A stretch of 28,766 nucleotides of DNA from a virus. Below, piece after piece: positions 14,913 to 21,084 of the stretch. Position 1 is the stretch's first letter. Each line of letters opens with the position of its first letter. The DNA lies in the IMG/VR virus record IMGVR_UViG_3300034082_004166, positions 1-28,766 of that record, one strand, 5' to 3'. The notes below the pieces were generated by a model. That model had not been told where the DNA came from, made no database searches, and saw only the letters and a program-made list of their open reading frames with translations. Position numbers and translations under genes: made by a program.

Positions 14913-15568
14913 AGTCCGAGACGGTTGCGGATTTCGTTGAGCACGCTTTCCTTGTCGAAGCCGGCGTCTTGTTTCACCCGGTCACACCAAGCGATGAATT
15001 CGTCCTGAGTGATACGGAATCGATAGAGGCCAACTGCCACGGTGACATCGCTCTTATCGAGCTCTTTGTCGTGACGATCATCTTCATCGTCATCCTTGTT
15101 GTCTTTGCCGCCGGGATTGAGCAAGCCCTCCAGATCGGCTGATTCGAATCCGGCGAGAATGGTATCAAAGTCGATGGACTTCCACTCGCTGGCAATCTTT
15201 TCGAGTTCGTTTAGATCGACCGAGGAAAGTTCCGCCAAGCGGTTGTCGGCGACCAGCACGGCGAGTTCGTCATTCTCGTTGGCGAAATCCTGATAGTCTA
15301 CGGGCACGACCTCGACGCCAAGGTGTTTGGCGGCCATGAGACGTCCGTGACCGGACACAATCAGTCCCGTGAGATTTGAGACGGTAATCGTCTGTCTCCA
15401 GCCGAAGTAGCGGATGTTTTTCGCTAGCAACTCAATCTGTCGCTGCGGGTGCGTGTTGGGATTGCGCGGGTTAGGTTTGAGTTCACCGACCGGCACCAAT
15501 TTGTCGAAGCTGCACCAGACTTCGATGCCGTTGGCAAGTGTGCGTGCTTTGGGAGAATCTTCCGTCAT
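14909..15568 (-). CDS. ParB-N-domain protein
   Basis: A 219-residue protein with a ParB/Srx N-terminal domain: NPRNPNTHPQRQIELLAKNI (33-52), FGW, and the signature VSGHGRLMAAKHLG (71-84). It has GHGR where chromosomal ParB has GERR, so CTP-clamp partition activity is unlikely; phage proteins of this type are thought to be nucleases or modification partners. A Lys/Asp-rich acidic linker (155-170) leads to a C-terminal helical domain. ATG at 15568 lies 15 nt after TTGACA (15584-15589), which holds the upstream stop. A GTG at 15592 is the alternative start. Confidence 0.75.
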   Translation of the reverse strand: MTEDSPKARTLANGIEVWCSFDKLVPVGELKPNPRNPNTHPQRQIELLAKNIRYFGWRQTITVSNLTGLIVSGHGRLMAAKHLGVEVVPVDYQDFANENDELAVLVADNRLAELSSVDLNELEKIASEWKSIDFDTILAGFESADLEGLLNPGGKDNKDDDEDDRHDKELDKSDVTVAVGLYRFRITQDEFIAWCDRVKQDAGFDKESVLNEIRNRLGL

Positions 15569-15585
15569 CGATGCGTTGGCCGGTG

Positions 15586-16176
15586 TCAACACTCGGTGGC
15601 GTCGAGCCAGCTTTCCAGATCGGCGAGAGCGGCGCGAACGCAGCCGCCACTGCCGACGGCGATCCGCAGTGAGGTGGCCTGATCGACTTGCCAGTGACGC
15701 TGCAAAAACTCGGCAATGTCCTCGGTGCTCGGAGCCGCAAGTTTGATCGACTGGAAGCGTGTCTGGAACCGTTCGGTGAGAAGATCGAGTTGCAGGTTGC
15801 TCGTGCCGATCACGGCGCGTCCCGGTGGTAGTCGGTCGAGGTAACTCAAGAGCAGGTCCTGCGCATCCCGTGTGCAGCGATCCATCTCATTGATGATCTT
15901 TACCGAGTAGACCCCGAACATCGACTGGTAGGCGAGAGCCGTCATCCACTGTTTCACAGTCTCCACCGTTACGAGCTTGCCGTTGAACTCTTCGATGGCA
16001 AAGCGTGTGCCGGCCAGTTCATCGGCGATCATGTCGGCGATGCTGGTTTTGCCGACACCGGGCGGGCCGTAGAGCAGGATCTTCACCGGCGCGGTCGGGT
16101 TATCGTGCAACTTGCGAGCTTTGGCAACCAGACGCTTGGCGACGATGGCCGCGGGGCCGCAGAGATCATCGGGCAT
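15586..16176 (-). CDS. AAA+ ATPase (clamp-loader/RuvB-like)
   Basis: A 196-residue AAA+ protein: Walker A GPPGVGKT (37-44), Walker B KIINEMD (93-99, Asn-Glu in place of Asp-Glu), sensor 1 IGTSN (123-127) and a possible arginine finger in RFQTRFQ. It ends with a helical lid. Clamp loaders and RuvB are the nearest known types. ATG at 16176 is chosen because GGAGG lies 6 nt upstream, the clearest Shine-Dalgarno in the region; an ATG at 16251 would overlap the upstream gene by 86 nt. It is followed by two ParB-domain proteins, suggesting a joint DNA-acting module. Confidence 0.8.
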   Translation of the reverse strand: MPDDLCGPAAIVAKRLVAKARKLHDNPTAPVKILLYGPPGVGKTSIADMIADELAGTRFAIEEFNGKLVTVETVKQWMTALAYQSMFGVYSVKIINEMDRCTRDAQDLLLSYLDRLPPGRAVIGTSNLQLDLLTERFQTRFQSIKLAAPSTEDIAEFLQRHWQVDQATSLRIAVGSGGCVRAALADLESWLDATEC

Positions 16177-16399
16177 TTGAGGCCTCCACGCGAGTGGCGG
16201 CGGGCTTGCGGGGATAATCACTTTGGGCAGAATCTTGAATGGTTGTGACATAGGGATCTCGGTTGGTGATGGCGTTGGCTACGGCCACCGCACCTTTCCG
16301 GTAGACGGTGACGGCGAGGAGTTCGCCATCGACCGTGACCGACCAGTAGCGCGTGGCGTAGCCATCGGGTTTGCGGTATTTTTGGACTTCGACTTTCAT
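16166..16399 (-). CDS. Small hypothetical protein
   Basis: A 77-residue protein beginning MKVEVQKYRKPDGYATRYWS, with a short beta-rich pattern (WSVTVDGELLAVTVYRKGA). No family is recognised. It lies 4 nt after the previous gene and overlaps the AAA+ start by 11 nt, and its own coding DNA supplies that gene's GGAGG. Confidence 0.6.
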   Translation of the reverse strand: MKVEVQKYRKPDGYATRYWSVTVDGELLAVTVYRKGAVAVANAITNRDPYVTTIQDSAQSDYPRKPAATRVEASNAR

Positions 16400-16403
16400 C
16401 GGG

Positions 16404-16916
16404 TTATTTGTTCCAGCCCTCGCGGCGGACTCGGGTTTTGAGGGTGTTAGGTGACAGGGAGAAATGTTCAGCGGTTTGTTTCACGCTGCGGCACTCTTCC
16501 CAATAGGCTCGGACCTGCGCCCAGTAGTCGTCACCGTGCCCGGGATTGCCGATCTTTTTGGCGGGCTTGGTTTGCTTCGCCTTGGCCTTGCTGGTTTCCT
16601 TTGGCGCTGGTGGCGTCGCCTCGGCAAACGCGTCGTATCGCCCCGGCGTGACTTCGGGCTCAGGTTGCGCAAGTGGCACGACGTTCGCCGCCGGTGCGAC
16701 CTGGCTGCCATCGCCTCCAGCGAGGATTTCCGCAACGATCTCGCGGATCAGTGGCACGGGGATTTCGGTGATGGTGAAGACCAGTCCGTTGAGGGTCTTG
16801 CGCCCGAGGGATTGCTTGAGGAATTTCAGAGCTTCGCCTCGGGTGCGACCTTGGTAGCGGCCTTCGAACAGGTTGGTTTCCTTGTCGTCGCAGACGATCC
16901 AATACAGTTTGTTCAT
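16404..16916 (-). CDS. Putative DNA-binding protein with C-terminal HTH
   Basis: A 170-residue protein. The N-terminal 60 residues look folded, the middle (75-125) is a Pro/Ala/Lys linker, and the C-terminus has a helix-turn-helix-like segment VKQTAEHFSLSPNTLKTRVR (about 145-165). It could be an early regulator or a terminase-like DNA-binding protein; the family is not identified. ATG at 16916 is preceded by a G-free A/C-rich leader of about 30 nt (including AACCAACAACCAACC) that overlaps the 3' end of the upstream gene. Confidence 0.6.
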   Translation of the reverse strand: MNKLYWIVCDDKETNLFEGRYQGRTRGEALKFLKQSLGRKTLNGLVFTITEIPVPLIREIVAEILAGGDGSQVAPAANVVPLAQPEPEVTPGRYDAFAEATPPAPKETSKAKAKQTKPAKKIGNPGHGDDYWAQVRAYWEECRSVKQTAEHFSLSPNTLKTRVRREGWNK

Positions 16917-16920
16917 GATG

Positions 16921-17163
16921 TTATTTGGTTGGTTGTTGGTTATGGTTGGTGACGTTGCCGTCGGTGTCGATCCGGACGCTGAATGCCAGTAGTCCGGAGA
17001 GAGTGGCTTTGGTGAGGTGCGCGATAAATTCACGGGCTTCCGTGCCGGCCAGTGGATCAACCGGTCGTAGGCAGCGCAGGGTGAATCCGCTTTTCTCCAG
17101 TTCGCGAATGCTTCGCTGCATCGCTTTGTTCAGATAGTTGTTAGGGATGGTTGCTGTTGTCAT
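16921..17163 (-). CDS. Small hypothetical protein with duplicated leader
   Basis: An 80-residue protein starting MTTATIPNNYLNKAMQRSIR. No family is recognised. It is preceded by a leader containing a nine-codon micro-ORF (17172-17201) that is nearly identical to the leader of the small gene at 17957-18127. The first codons also resemble that gene ('ATIP'). Its 3' end overlaps the A/C-rich leader of the next gene. Confidence 0.55.
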   Translation of the reverse strand: MTTATIPNNYLNKAMQRSIRELEKSGFTLRCLRPVDPLAGTEAREFIAHLTKATLSGLLAFSVRIDTDGNVTNHNQQPTK

Positions 17164-17165
17164 AG

Positions 17166-17219
17166 CATCCCTCATCTGCCAGTCTGATCGGGCACGTCCA
17201 TGTCTTTTTTCGTCTTTTT
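17166..17219 (-). repeat. 54-bp direct repeat, copy 1 (leader)
   Basis: It matches 18128-18181 at 52 of 54 positions. It covers the micro-ORF and the A-rich stretch before it, and lies between the DUF2786 gene and the following small gene. Confidence 0.9.
17172..17201 (-). CDS. Leader micro-ORF, copy 1 (MDVPDQTGR)
   Basis: ATG-GAC-GTG-CCC-GAT-CAG-ACT-GGC-AGA-TGA, preceded by a purine-rich run (AAAGACGAAAAAAGAC). Its stop is 8 nt before the ATG of the 80-residue gene. Two related micro-ORFs precede other genes, and all begin MDV and contain Gly-Arg near the end. Confidence 0.45.
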   Translation of the reverse strand: MDVPDQTGR

Positions 17220-17231
17220 GTTGGAGCATTT

Positions 17232-17930
17232 TCATGAGGGTAGCGGGCGGTTGATTTGGATGGAGCGACCTTTGGTTTGACCAGCTGCGTAGCTTCCCGA
17301 ATGCAGGTTGCGGCGGCTCTGACTGCGTTTGCGGAGTTTGCCGTAGTGCTCCTCAACGTAGTGGGTGATCGCTGCCTTTTGATCCACGAGAACCAACCCG
17401 TAGGCCTGGCGTTCGTTGGCAGCGTAGGCTTGCTCGGCACGTTCTTTGGCTTCCTTGAGTGCGGCATTCAGTCCGTCGCGCAGCCCGCGGTAGTAAGACG
17501 CGCGGTCCGGATTGGGATGGACTTTCTTGAACTCGTTCCAACAGCGGAAGAAGGTCTGACGCAGGTAGTTGAACGCGTAGATCGCGAAGTCGATGTCGGC
17601 GGGAGCGCCGATGATGTCCACCGGGGTTCCACGACCGTTAGGCATCAGGATGGTCTTCACGTTGAAGTGGGCTTGGAGCAGCGACAGAATCATCAGGTCT
17701 GCCGGGTTGAGAGTCTTGGGCAGATCGAGATTGCCTTTGTTGACCGTGAACGATGCCCCTGACTCGCCGCGCTCCATGCGGAGCAGGGCGGAGTCGATGT
17801 TGTGGCGGGTCATCAGTTCCTGGGCCTTGGCCAGTGCGACCTTGGCTTCGTTCTCCGTGGAACCACGGGAGGTGTCGGCGAGTCGCAAGAGTTTGCGGAT
17901 TTTATCGAGGATGTCGGTTTGGTTGCTCAT
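17232..17930 (-). CDS. DUF2786-domain protein
   Basis: A 232-residue protein. Residues 5-48 match the DUF2786 pattern (ILDKIRKLLRLADTSRGSTE, then EAKVALAKAQELMTRHNI). The remainder (60-200) includes GAPADIDFAIYAFNYLRQTF and a long charged helix, as in proteins where DUF2786 is followed by a second conserved domain. The C-terminus is basic. The biochemical role is unknown; the family is common in phages and plasmids. The ATG follows a G-free leader (AACCAAACCAATACCAACC). Confidence 0.8.
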   Translation of the reverse strand: MSNQTDILDKIRKLLRLADTSRGSTENEAKVALAKAQELMTRHNIDSALLRMERGESGASFTVNKGNLDLPKTLNPADLMILSLLQAHFNVKTILMPNGRGTPVDIIGAPADIDFAIYAFNYLRQTFFRCWNEFKKVHPNPDRASYYRGLRDGLNAALKEAKERAEQAYAANERQAYGLVLVDQKAAITHYVEEHYGKLRKRSQSRRNLHSGSYAAGQTKGRSIQINRPLPS

Positions 17931-17956
17931 GGTTGGTATTGGTTTGGTTAAGAAAT

Positions 17957-18127
17957 TCAGCGGAAAGTGTTTTCATCGGCTGTGATCTCACGGATGGCGT
18001 GAACCTCTGCTCCGTGTTTCTCTACCCAGGCATTCAGGGCTTCGATGCTCTTGAAGGTTTTGCGCCAGGGATTAGATTTCATGCCTTTTACTCCGTGGGC
18101 TTCAATGGATGGGATGGTTGCTTTCAT
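17957..18127 (-). CDS. Small protein (56 aa) behind the second leader copy
   Basis: ATG at 18127, with another ATG directly before it at 18130, opens a 56-residue frame that begins MKATIPSIEAHGVKGMK and ends TADENTFR. It has a plausible short fold: a basic N-terminal half, then helix IEALNAWVEKHGAEVHAI. It fills the gap upstream of the DUF2786 gene and is preceded by the micro-ORF at 18134-18163. No family is recognised. Confidence 0.6.
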   Translation of the reverse strand: MKATIPSIEAHGVKGMKSNPWRKTFKSIEALNAWVEKHGAEVHAIREITADENTFR

Positions 18128-18181
18128 CATCCCTCATCTGCCAGTCTGAGTGGGCACGTCCATGTCTTTTTTCGTCTTTTT
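18128..18181 (-). repeat. 54-bp direct repeat, copy 2 (leader)
   Basis: Near-identical to 17166-17219 with two adjacent mismatches. Similarity resumes in the first codons of the following gene (shared AGCAACCATCCC on the minus strand), so leader and gene start were probably duplicated together. Confidence 0.9.
18134..18163 (-). CDS. Leader micro-ORF, copy 2 (MDVPTQTGR)
   Basis: Nine codons, differing from copy 1 by Asp to Thr at codon 5. The stop is followed after GGG by ATGATG of the 56-residue gene, an arrangement suited to re-initiation. Confidence 0.45.
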   Translation of the reverse strand: MDVPTQTGR

Positions 18182-18214
18182 TTCGGGAACATTTTTTCTC
18201 CGAATGACGCCGAC

Positions 18215-18319
18215 TTGGCATGCGTCCTGAGTCACATAATCTGTGCCAACTCGGCATCATTTGGACTCACCAAAATGCCTAACGATTGGCATGGATTATG
18301 AGTCACACGATCCATGCCA
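18215..18319. promoter_or_regulatory. Three-hairpin control region between divergent genes
   Basis: Three successive inverted repeats lie between the minus-strand small genes and the plus-strand amidoligase. Dyad 1 is TTGGCA (18215-18220) with TGCCAA (18244-18249). Dyad 2 is GGCATcATTTGG (18253-18264) with CCAAAATGCC (18270-18279). Dyad 3 is TGGCATGGAT (18287-18296) with ATCCATGCCA (18310-18319), a perfect match. Loops of dyads 1 and 3 share TGAGTCACA, and loop 2 is ACTCA. The likely role is a divergent operator or a structured RNA. Confidence 0.65.
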
Positions 18320-18362
18320 CCGTAATGTTTTTCTATCTTTTTTTGTCTAACTCCACTTAGCC

Positions 18363-18395
18363 ATGGACGTGAGGTGGCACCATGGCAGATATTAA
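18363..18395 (+). CDS. Leader micro-ORF, copy 3 (MDVRWHHGRY)
   Basis: Ten codons ending TAA, two nt before the amidoligase ATG. Compared with copies 1 and 2 it keeps CATGGACGTG, an 11-nt spacer, TGGCAGAT, and then ATGACAAC as in copy 1 at the gene start. It is a diverged third member of the leader family, on the opposite strand. Confidence 0.4.
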   Translation: MDVRWHHGRY

Positions 18396-18397
18396 CC

Positions 18398-19204
18398 ATG
18401 ACAACGCCAACACTGTCCCGCCGCTTCGGAGTCGAGATCGAATTCCTCTCCACCGTCACTGTAGAACAAGTTCTCACAAGTCTCCGCTCCGCAGGCATTC
18501 AAGCCGAATATGAGGGATACACCCACCGCACAACACCCCACTGGAAAATCGTGAGCGATGGCTCCTGCGGATACGAACTGGTGTCTCCGATCCTCGAAGG
18601 CGAAGCCGGTATTGAGGAACTTCAAAAAGCCGCTACGGCACTGGAGGCCACAGGCGCACAAGTCGATAGACGCTGCGGACTTCATGTCCATTTCGACGCA
18701 CGTCAGATGAGCCTCAAAGCGATCAAAAACATCTTCAAGATGTGGCTCAAATTCGAGGACGTTCTCGATACGTTCCAGCCACTTTCCCGCCGGGGCAGCA
18801 ACAACACTTACTGCCGCACGAACCTCGATCACAACATCATCGATGCCGACAATCACCGAGTGCAATGCTCGAAACTCTTCCGCCAAATTGACCAGTGTAA
18901 GAACATGGAGGACATGAGAGCTCTCTACCCCTGCCGCTACCGCAAACTCAACATTCAATCCTACTTCCGCCATCAGACGTTGGAAGTCCGTCACCACGCC
19001 GGGACAACGAATCCTGAAAAAATCACCAACTGGGTTCGCTTAATGGCACGACTCTTCGACGCAGCGGAATCCGCCGCTACCGTTCGCAACCGCCCACAGG
19101 ATACCGGAGTCGGCATGAACCGCATGAAGTGGTTCTTCCAAGCAATCGAAGCCCGCGGGCTCACCAAATTTTACAACGCCCGCGCGAAAAAACTCGCTGC
19201 ATAA
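18398..19204 (+). CDS. Putative amidoligase
   Basis: A 268-residue protein of the COOH-NH2 ligase superfamily (putative amidoligase family). Motifs are RRFGVEIEF (8-16), SDGSCGYELVSPIL (53-66), CGLHVHFDA (93-101) and RHQTLEVRHHAGT (191-203). These give the acidic and His residues expected for an ATP-dependent ligase related to glutamine synthetase and glutamate-cysteine ligase folds. Family members are thought to join amino groups to carboxyl groups of peptides or small molecules, and are found in phage and cell-wall contexts. It heads a plus-strand trio against the surrounding operon. Confidence 0.8.
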   Translation: MTTPTLSRRFGVEIEFLSTVTVEQVLTSLRSAGIQAEYEGYTHRTTPHWKIVSDGSCGYELVSPILEGEAGIEELQKAATALEATGAQVDRRCGLHVHFDARQMSLKAIKNIFKMWLKFEDVLDTFQPLSRRGSNNTYCRTNLDHNIIDADNHRVQCSKLFRQIDQCKNMEDMRALYPCRYRKLNIQSYFRHQTLEVRHHAGTTNPEKITNWVRLMARLFDAAESAATVRNRPQDTGVGMNRMKWFFQAIEARGLTKFYNARAKKLAA

Positions 19205-19213
19205 TTTCCAACC

Positions 19214-19495
19214 ATGAATACCATAATCCACATGAACACCGAATACCACACCATCGACGGCGCGACGTTCGCAGCCGCAGATCCCACTGACCTGATGGAG
19301 CAACTGCGAGCGGACAGCTTCAATCCCGAAGCAGACCTCTCGGCCTACTGTCGTGCGACCGCCAGGGCATCGAAGATGCAGACCGGAAAATCCCACCGAC
19401 CCTGGCCGCCCAAGGCGCTAGTCGAAGACATGATCGCCTCGGGACTCATTGCCACCGGCAAGCGCCATCCATCATGGGGAAACTCCAACGACTAA
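19214..19495 (+). CDS. Small hypothetical protein downstream of amidoligase
   Basis: A 93-residue protein starting MNTIIHMNTEYHTIDGATF, with an alternative ATG at 19232. The C-terminal half (LVEDMIASGLIATGKRHPSW) looks helical. No family is recognised. It is 9 nt after the amidoligase and 6 nt before the next gene, so the three are co-transcribed. The leader CCAACC precedes the ATG. Confidence 0.55.
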   Translation: MNTIIHMNTEYHTIDGATFAAADPTDLMEQLRADSFNPEADLSAYCRATARASKMQTGKSHRPWPPKALVEDMIASGLIATGKRHPSWGNSND

Positions 19496-19501
19496 ACGAC
19501 G

Positions 19502-19780
19502 ATGGTATACCGAATTTTTGAACCATGTTTCTCGCTCGGCAAAACCGTTGCCACTCCTGCCGTGATGGAGCTGGGAGTTGATCTCGCAGGCTACATGCGA
19601 CGGCATCACTGCGGTGATTGGGGCGACCTCTGCGAGGAGGACAAGCAAGCGAACGAGGATGCTCTCGTTCACGGCGACCGCATCCTGAGCCATTACAAGC
19701 TGACCGACGGTCGCCGCATCTACATCATCACCGAAGCGGATCGCTCCAGCACCTGCATCCTGTTGCCGGAAGAGTATTGA
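19502..19780 (+). CDS. Conserved small plasmid/phage protein (GDWGD...ITEADRS...LLPEEY family)
   Basis: A 92-residue protein with the pattern YMRRHHCGDWGDLCEED (about residues 31-47), DRILSHYKLTDGRRIYIIT, and EADRSSTCILLPEEY at the end. I recall this as a widespread small family on plasmids, phages and other mobile elements, sometimes mislabelled as a restriction subunit; its function is not established. Its last 53 nt overlap the end of the convergent endonuclease gene. Confidence 0.65.
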   Translation: MVYRIFEPCFSLGKTVATPAVMELGVDLAGYMRRHHCGDWGDLCEEDKQANEDALVHGDRILSHYKLTDGRRIYIITEADRSSTCILLPEEY

Positions 19781-20090
19781 TCCAGGCAACGATGCGCTCG
19801 ATGAAGCCGATCTCCAGTTGCTTCTCGGTGAGACGGATCACCGTCCATCCGGCGAGCACGGCTTCGAGGTATTTCTCGGCGTCCTTGGCGTAGCCTGCTC
19901 CGCGGTTGTGCCTACCGCCGCTGCGTTGGAAAATTCCACCCTCGATTTCGATCAGGGTGCGGGAAGGCATGTGCGCAAAGTCGGCACGCCACCGACGGGA
20001 AGGATGGAACTGAACTTCCCGCTCCAGGGGAGGACCTTGTGCCACGCGCCAGAGAAAGAGAAACCTTGATTCCAAATTGGATTGAGCCAT
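19728..20090 (-). CDS. PD-(D/E)XK-type endonuclease (Vsr/DUF559-like)
   Basis: A 120-residue nuclease-like protein: REVQFHPSRRWRADFAHMPS places the acidic Asp in RADF, followed by LIEIEGG (the E-x-E/K pair position), GRHNRGAGYAKDAEKYLEAV and GWTVIRLT. This order fits the very-short-patch-repair / DUF559 fold used for nicking or resolving DNA. ATG at 20090 lies 15 nt after TTGACT (20106-20111). It is convergent with the plus-strand trio. Confidence 0.7.
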   Translation of the reverse strand: MAQSNLESRFLFLWRVAQGPPLEREVQFHPSRRWRADFAHMPSRTLIEIEGGIFQRSGGRHNRGAGYAKDAEKYLEAVLAGWTVIRLTEKQLEIGFIERIVAWINTLPATGCRCWSDPLR

Positions 20091-20153
20091 TTCCCTGGCA
20101 CCCGGAGTCAACGAATCCGAGCTCCGTTATGTGGGAAACGCGAATGGCACATT

Positions 20154-20381
20154 TCACAGGAATTGGACACGGGTGGGGATATCCCTGCCAGCTATCAAGG
20201 GTTCAATAGATTCCTTGATGGGTTCGAATCCATTTGAACCCGTTTGAACCCCGTCCAGCATGGCGATGATGTCGGGTGTCACGTCGATGCTGGCTTGCCC
20301 ATGTTGCACAGCGATCAGCCGCGCTCCTTCGCGGAGCATGCGTGTGACCCTGTGAACTGGTGTCGTGGTGTTGAGAGGCAT
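20154..20381 (-). CDS. Small hypothetical protein
   Basis: A 75-residue protein beginning MPLNTTTPVHRVTRMLREGA. No family is recognised. Its C-terminal codons (about 20199-20250) contain GGTTCAAA-type repeats like those at 22079-22143, giving FEPIKESIEPL in the protein. The ATG was chosen just after the tRNA-like element. Confidence 0.45.
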   Translation of the reverse strand: MPLNTTTPVHRVTRMLREGARLIAVQHGQASIDVTPDIIAMLDGVQTGSNGFEPIKESIEPLIAGRDIPTRVQFL

Positions 20382-20393
20382 GGTGATCGTGAG

Positions 20394-20464
20394 TGGTTGC
20401 GGGGGCGGGACTTGAACCCGCAGGGGCGAGGGTATGAGTCTCGCTTGGAACATTCCTCCCCGCG
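20394..20464 (-). tRNA. Initiator-tRNA-like gene, anticodon CAT, compact D-arm
   Basis: On the minus strand this reads as a 71-nt cloverleaf. The acceptor is CGCGGGG / CCCCGCA with a C1-A72 mismatch, then ACCA encoded. The anticodon arm is CGAGA-CTCATAC-CCTCG (anticodon CAT at 20434-20436), the variable region CCCCT, and the T-arm GCGGG-TTCAAGT-CCCGC. The acceptor ends equal those of bacterial fMet tRNA. The D region is only 14 nt (at best a 3-bp GGA/TCC stem with a 4-nt loop, no GG), and the anticodon stem lacks the three G-C pairs typical of initiators. It starts 5 nt after the upstream gene stops. It may be a reduced tRNA, a mimic or a decayed gene. Confidence 0.6.
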
Positions 20465-20469
20465 TTTGG

Positions 20470-21084
20470 TTAGAGCGCCTCGTAGATGTCGAGGATCAGC
20501 TTGAAGTCCTTCTTGAGTCCTTCGCGACGATCATCGTCCCATTCATCGACGGGGGCCTTCTGCGTCTCACGCGCCCACCAACGGCGGATGCGGTTGAGCA
20601 AGGCGAGGTAGGTGACGTAGCCACGGTCGGCAGGGTCGCCCTGGACTTCCTCCTCGGTTGCAATTCGACCGAAGTTTATCGACTTGCGCAGACGATTCAC
20701 CCCGAGATCGTGTTTGGCTGCTTGATCGAGCCAATACTTTTGTTCTTCTGGATCTTTCAGCTTAGCCACCGTGTAGTGGTGCTTGAAGGTGAGATTTTCA
20801 TACCGGTATGAAAATTGGACCTTCCGTGCGACATAGGCGTAGTTGGCCAGTGTTTGGTATTCCAATCCTGTGCAAGCGATGGCCTCGTTGTATTTCTCGC
20901 CCCACTTGTTTTCGGCATAGTTGATCCAATCACCGATCATGAGGCCCAACGAACGCTCAGCATCTCCGAGTCTCGCGCCGATTGTTTCCCACTCTTCGAA
21001 GCTGAGGTCACCGTGGAAGTCGATGCCGCAGCGAGTGACCGTAAATTTACTTTCAAGATTTGGTAGATTGATAAGGGTGTCCAT
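20470..21084 (-). CDS. Conserved phage/plasmid DNA-associated protein (ERxxGxMIGDW family)
   Basis: A 204-residue protein with a pattern I associate with a phage/plasmid family of unproven function: SFEEWETIGARLGDAERSLG, MIGDWINYAENKWGEKYNEA, TGLEYQTLANYAYVAR, FKHHYTVAKLKDPEEQKYWL and GVNRLRKSI. The arrangement of helices and the HH...VAKL...LR order look like a ParB/HTH-type DNA-binding protein. It overlaps the upstream HTH gene by 32 nt and is followed at once by the tRNA-like gene. Confidence 0.55.
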   Translation of the reverse strand: MDTLINLPNLESKFTVTRCGIDFHGDLSFEEWETIGARLGDAERSLGLMIGDWINYAENKWGEKYNEAIACTGLEYQTLANYAYVARKVQFSYRYENLTFKHHYTVAKLKDPEEQKYWLDQAAKHDLGVNRLRKSINFGRIATEEEVQGDPADRGYVTYLALLNRIRRWWARETQKAPVDEWDDDRREGLKKDFKLILDIYEAL

